Assembly (NCBI GenBank): GCA_945867445.1
Contig: CAMBID010000023.1
Span: forward strand, 1 to 7,939
Source of the DNA: an uncultured Clostridia bacterium
GTDB lineage: Bacteria > Bacillota > Clostridia > Oscillospirales > Oscillospiraceae
Length of the DNA stretch: 7,939 bases
Direction of reading: 5' to 3'
Part shown: positions 6,884-7,939 of the stretch, piece by piece
Position numbering within the stretch: position 1 is the stretch's first letter
Layout: every line of letters starts with the position of its first letter
Made by a program: the position numbers and the translations under genes
Notes under the pieces: generated by a model
The model's input: only the letters and a program-made list of their open reading frames with translations
Database searches by the model: none
Told to the model about the DNA's origin: nothing

Positions 6884-7025
6884 CCATGAAAAACACCCCG
6901 AATGCCAACGGCATTTGGTTGGCGGAAGCCATGCCTTAGGGACGTCGGCCTTTGGGGCCTTCCCGCAATAACAGGTTTTCCCTGTCATTGCGAGACCAGT
7001 CCGCAGACTGGTGGTGGAAATCCGT
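6876..7025. repeat. Head-to-head pair of palindromic repeat units (BIME/MITE-like)
   Basis: The outer ends ACGGATTCCC (6876-6885) and GGAAATCCGT (7016-7025) are inverted copies matching 9 of 10. In the middle, CGCAATAACAGG (6964-6975) and CCTGTCATTGCG (6981-6992) are inverted copies matching 11 of 12, separated by TTTTC. Each half is therefore a unit with the same two ends: left unit 6876-6975 (100 nt) and right unit 6981-7025 (45 nt), in opposite orientation. The right unit carries its own hairpin ACCAGTC-CGCA-GACTGGT (6995-7012). The left unit has a longer, differently folded interior. No ORF of transposase size is present, so any mobility would be in trans. It lies wholly in the gyrB-gyrA gap. 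My memory is that similar GCAATGACA...GGATTGCC palindromes are scattered through gut Clostridia genomes, but I could not check this. Confidence 0.7.
6898..6918 (+). other. Strong hairpin inside the left repeat unit, with competing folds
   Basis: CCGAATGCC (6898-6906) pairs with GGCATTTGG (6910-6918) over 9 positions, one of them G-T, with a 3-nt loop. Two alternative pairings use the same bases: GCCAAC (6904-6909) with GTTGGC (6918-6923), and GGCAT (6910-6914) with ATGCC (6931-6935). The folds are mutually exclusive in RNA. No T run follows, so it is not a terminator. Any regulatory use is speculative. Confidence 0.5.
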
Positions 7026-7048
7026 CTCCCTCTGCCATACACCTCAAC

Positions 7049-7055
7049 AAGGAGG
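7049..7055 (+). promoter_or_regulatory. Strong ribosome binding site of gyrA
   Basis: AAGGAGG is a near-perfect anti-16S match located 7 nt before the ATG at 7063. It fixes the gyrA start and lies 23 nt downstream of the repeat pair, outside its predicted stems. Confidence 0.85.
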
Positions 7056-7062
7056 AAAAACC

Positions 7063-7939
<877 letters not shown>

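Noticed and set aside
6876..7025. CRISPR array in the gyrB-gyrA gap
   Set aside because: The repeats are one inverted pair with different interiors, not several direct repeats with uniform spacers, and no cas gene is near.
4862..7042. Very long open frame on the minus strand (over 700 codons) opposite gyrB
   Set aside because: It is the antisense shadow of gyrB. High GC at third positions removes stop codons from that frame. The translation is rich in Gly, Val, His, Leu and Asp without any family motif, while the + strand frame is an unmistakable GyrB.

Overview
The window is the chromosomal replication-origin locus of a GC-rich member of the Bacillota. The gene order dnaA - dnaN - yaaA (S4 domain) - recF - remB - small membrane protein - gyrB - gyrA matches the B. 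subtilis origin region, apart from the extra small membrane-protein gene between remB and gyrB. Strong G/C preference at third codon positions, AAAGGAG/AAGGAGG ribosome binding sites and a TTG start on dnaA fit a gut Clostridia lineage such as Oscillospiraceae/Oscillospirales. That placement is inferred from style and gene order, not from a search. All genes lie on the + strand, which is co-directional with a fork leaving the origin to the right. Gene content is ordinary; the interest lies in the non-coding gaps and a few residues of gyrase.

Region by region: dnaA (20-1342) encodes the initiator. The 283-nt dnaA-dnaN gap (1343-1625) looks like the functional origin. It holds a cluster of TTCCACA-type DnaA-box-like motifs in both orientations, two abutting boxes (1519-1536), a phased CTA triplet array resembling a DnaA-trio (1548-1565), A/T-rich tracts, a perfect 11-bp inverted repeat around the left half and a 12-bp palindrome. 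dnaN (1626-2738), yaaA (2768-2983) and recF (2973-4073) follow tightly, with yaaA and recF overlapping by 11 nt. A 156-nt gap with only weak hairpins precedes remB (4230-4490). A 107-aa three-helix membrane protein of unknown function follows (4511-4834), then gyrB (4898-6847) and the first 292 codons of gyrA (7063 to the window edge).

The 215-nt gyrB-gyrA gap is the most unusual stretch. Two repeat units sharing the same ends (ACGGATTyCC at one end, CGCAATrACAGG at the other) lie head-to-head as an inverted pair at 6876-7025. Together they could fold into a closed, multi-armed structure. This looks like a BIME/MITE-type dispersed palindromic element that would be transcribed in the gyrA leader; a cis-regulatory RNA is the alternative.

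How the genes work together: DnaA opens the origin, DnaN clamps the polymerase, RecF helps repair stalled forks and gaps, and gyrase (GyrB/GyrA) removes positive supercoils ahead of forks. GyrA carries Ala at the position of E. coli Ser83, and GyrB carries Trp at the position of E. coli Lys447. Both are quinolone-relevant sites. No phage, CRISPR, IS transposase, tRNA or rRNA is visible.
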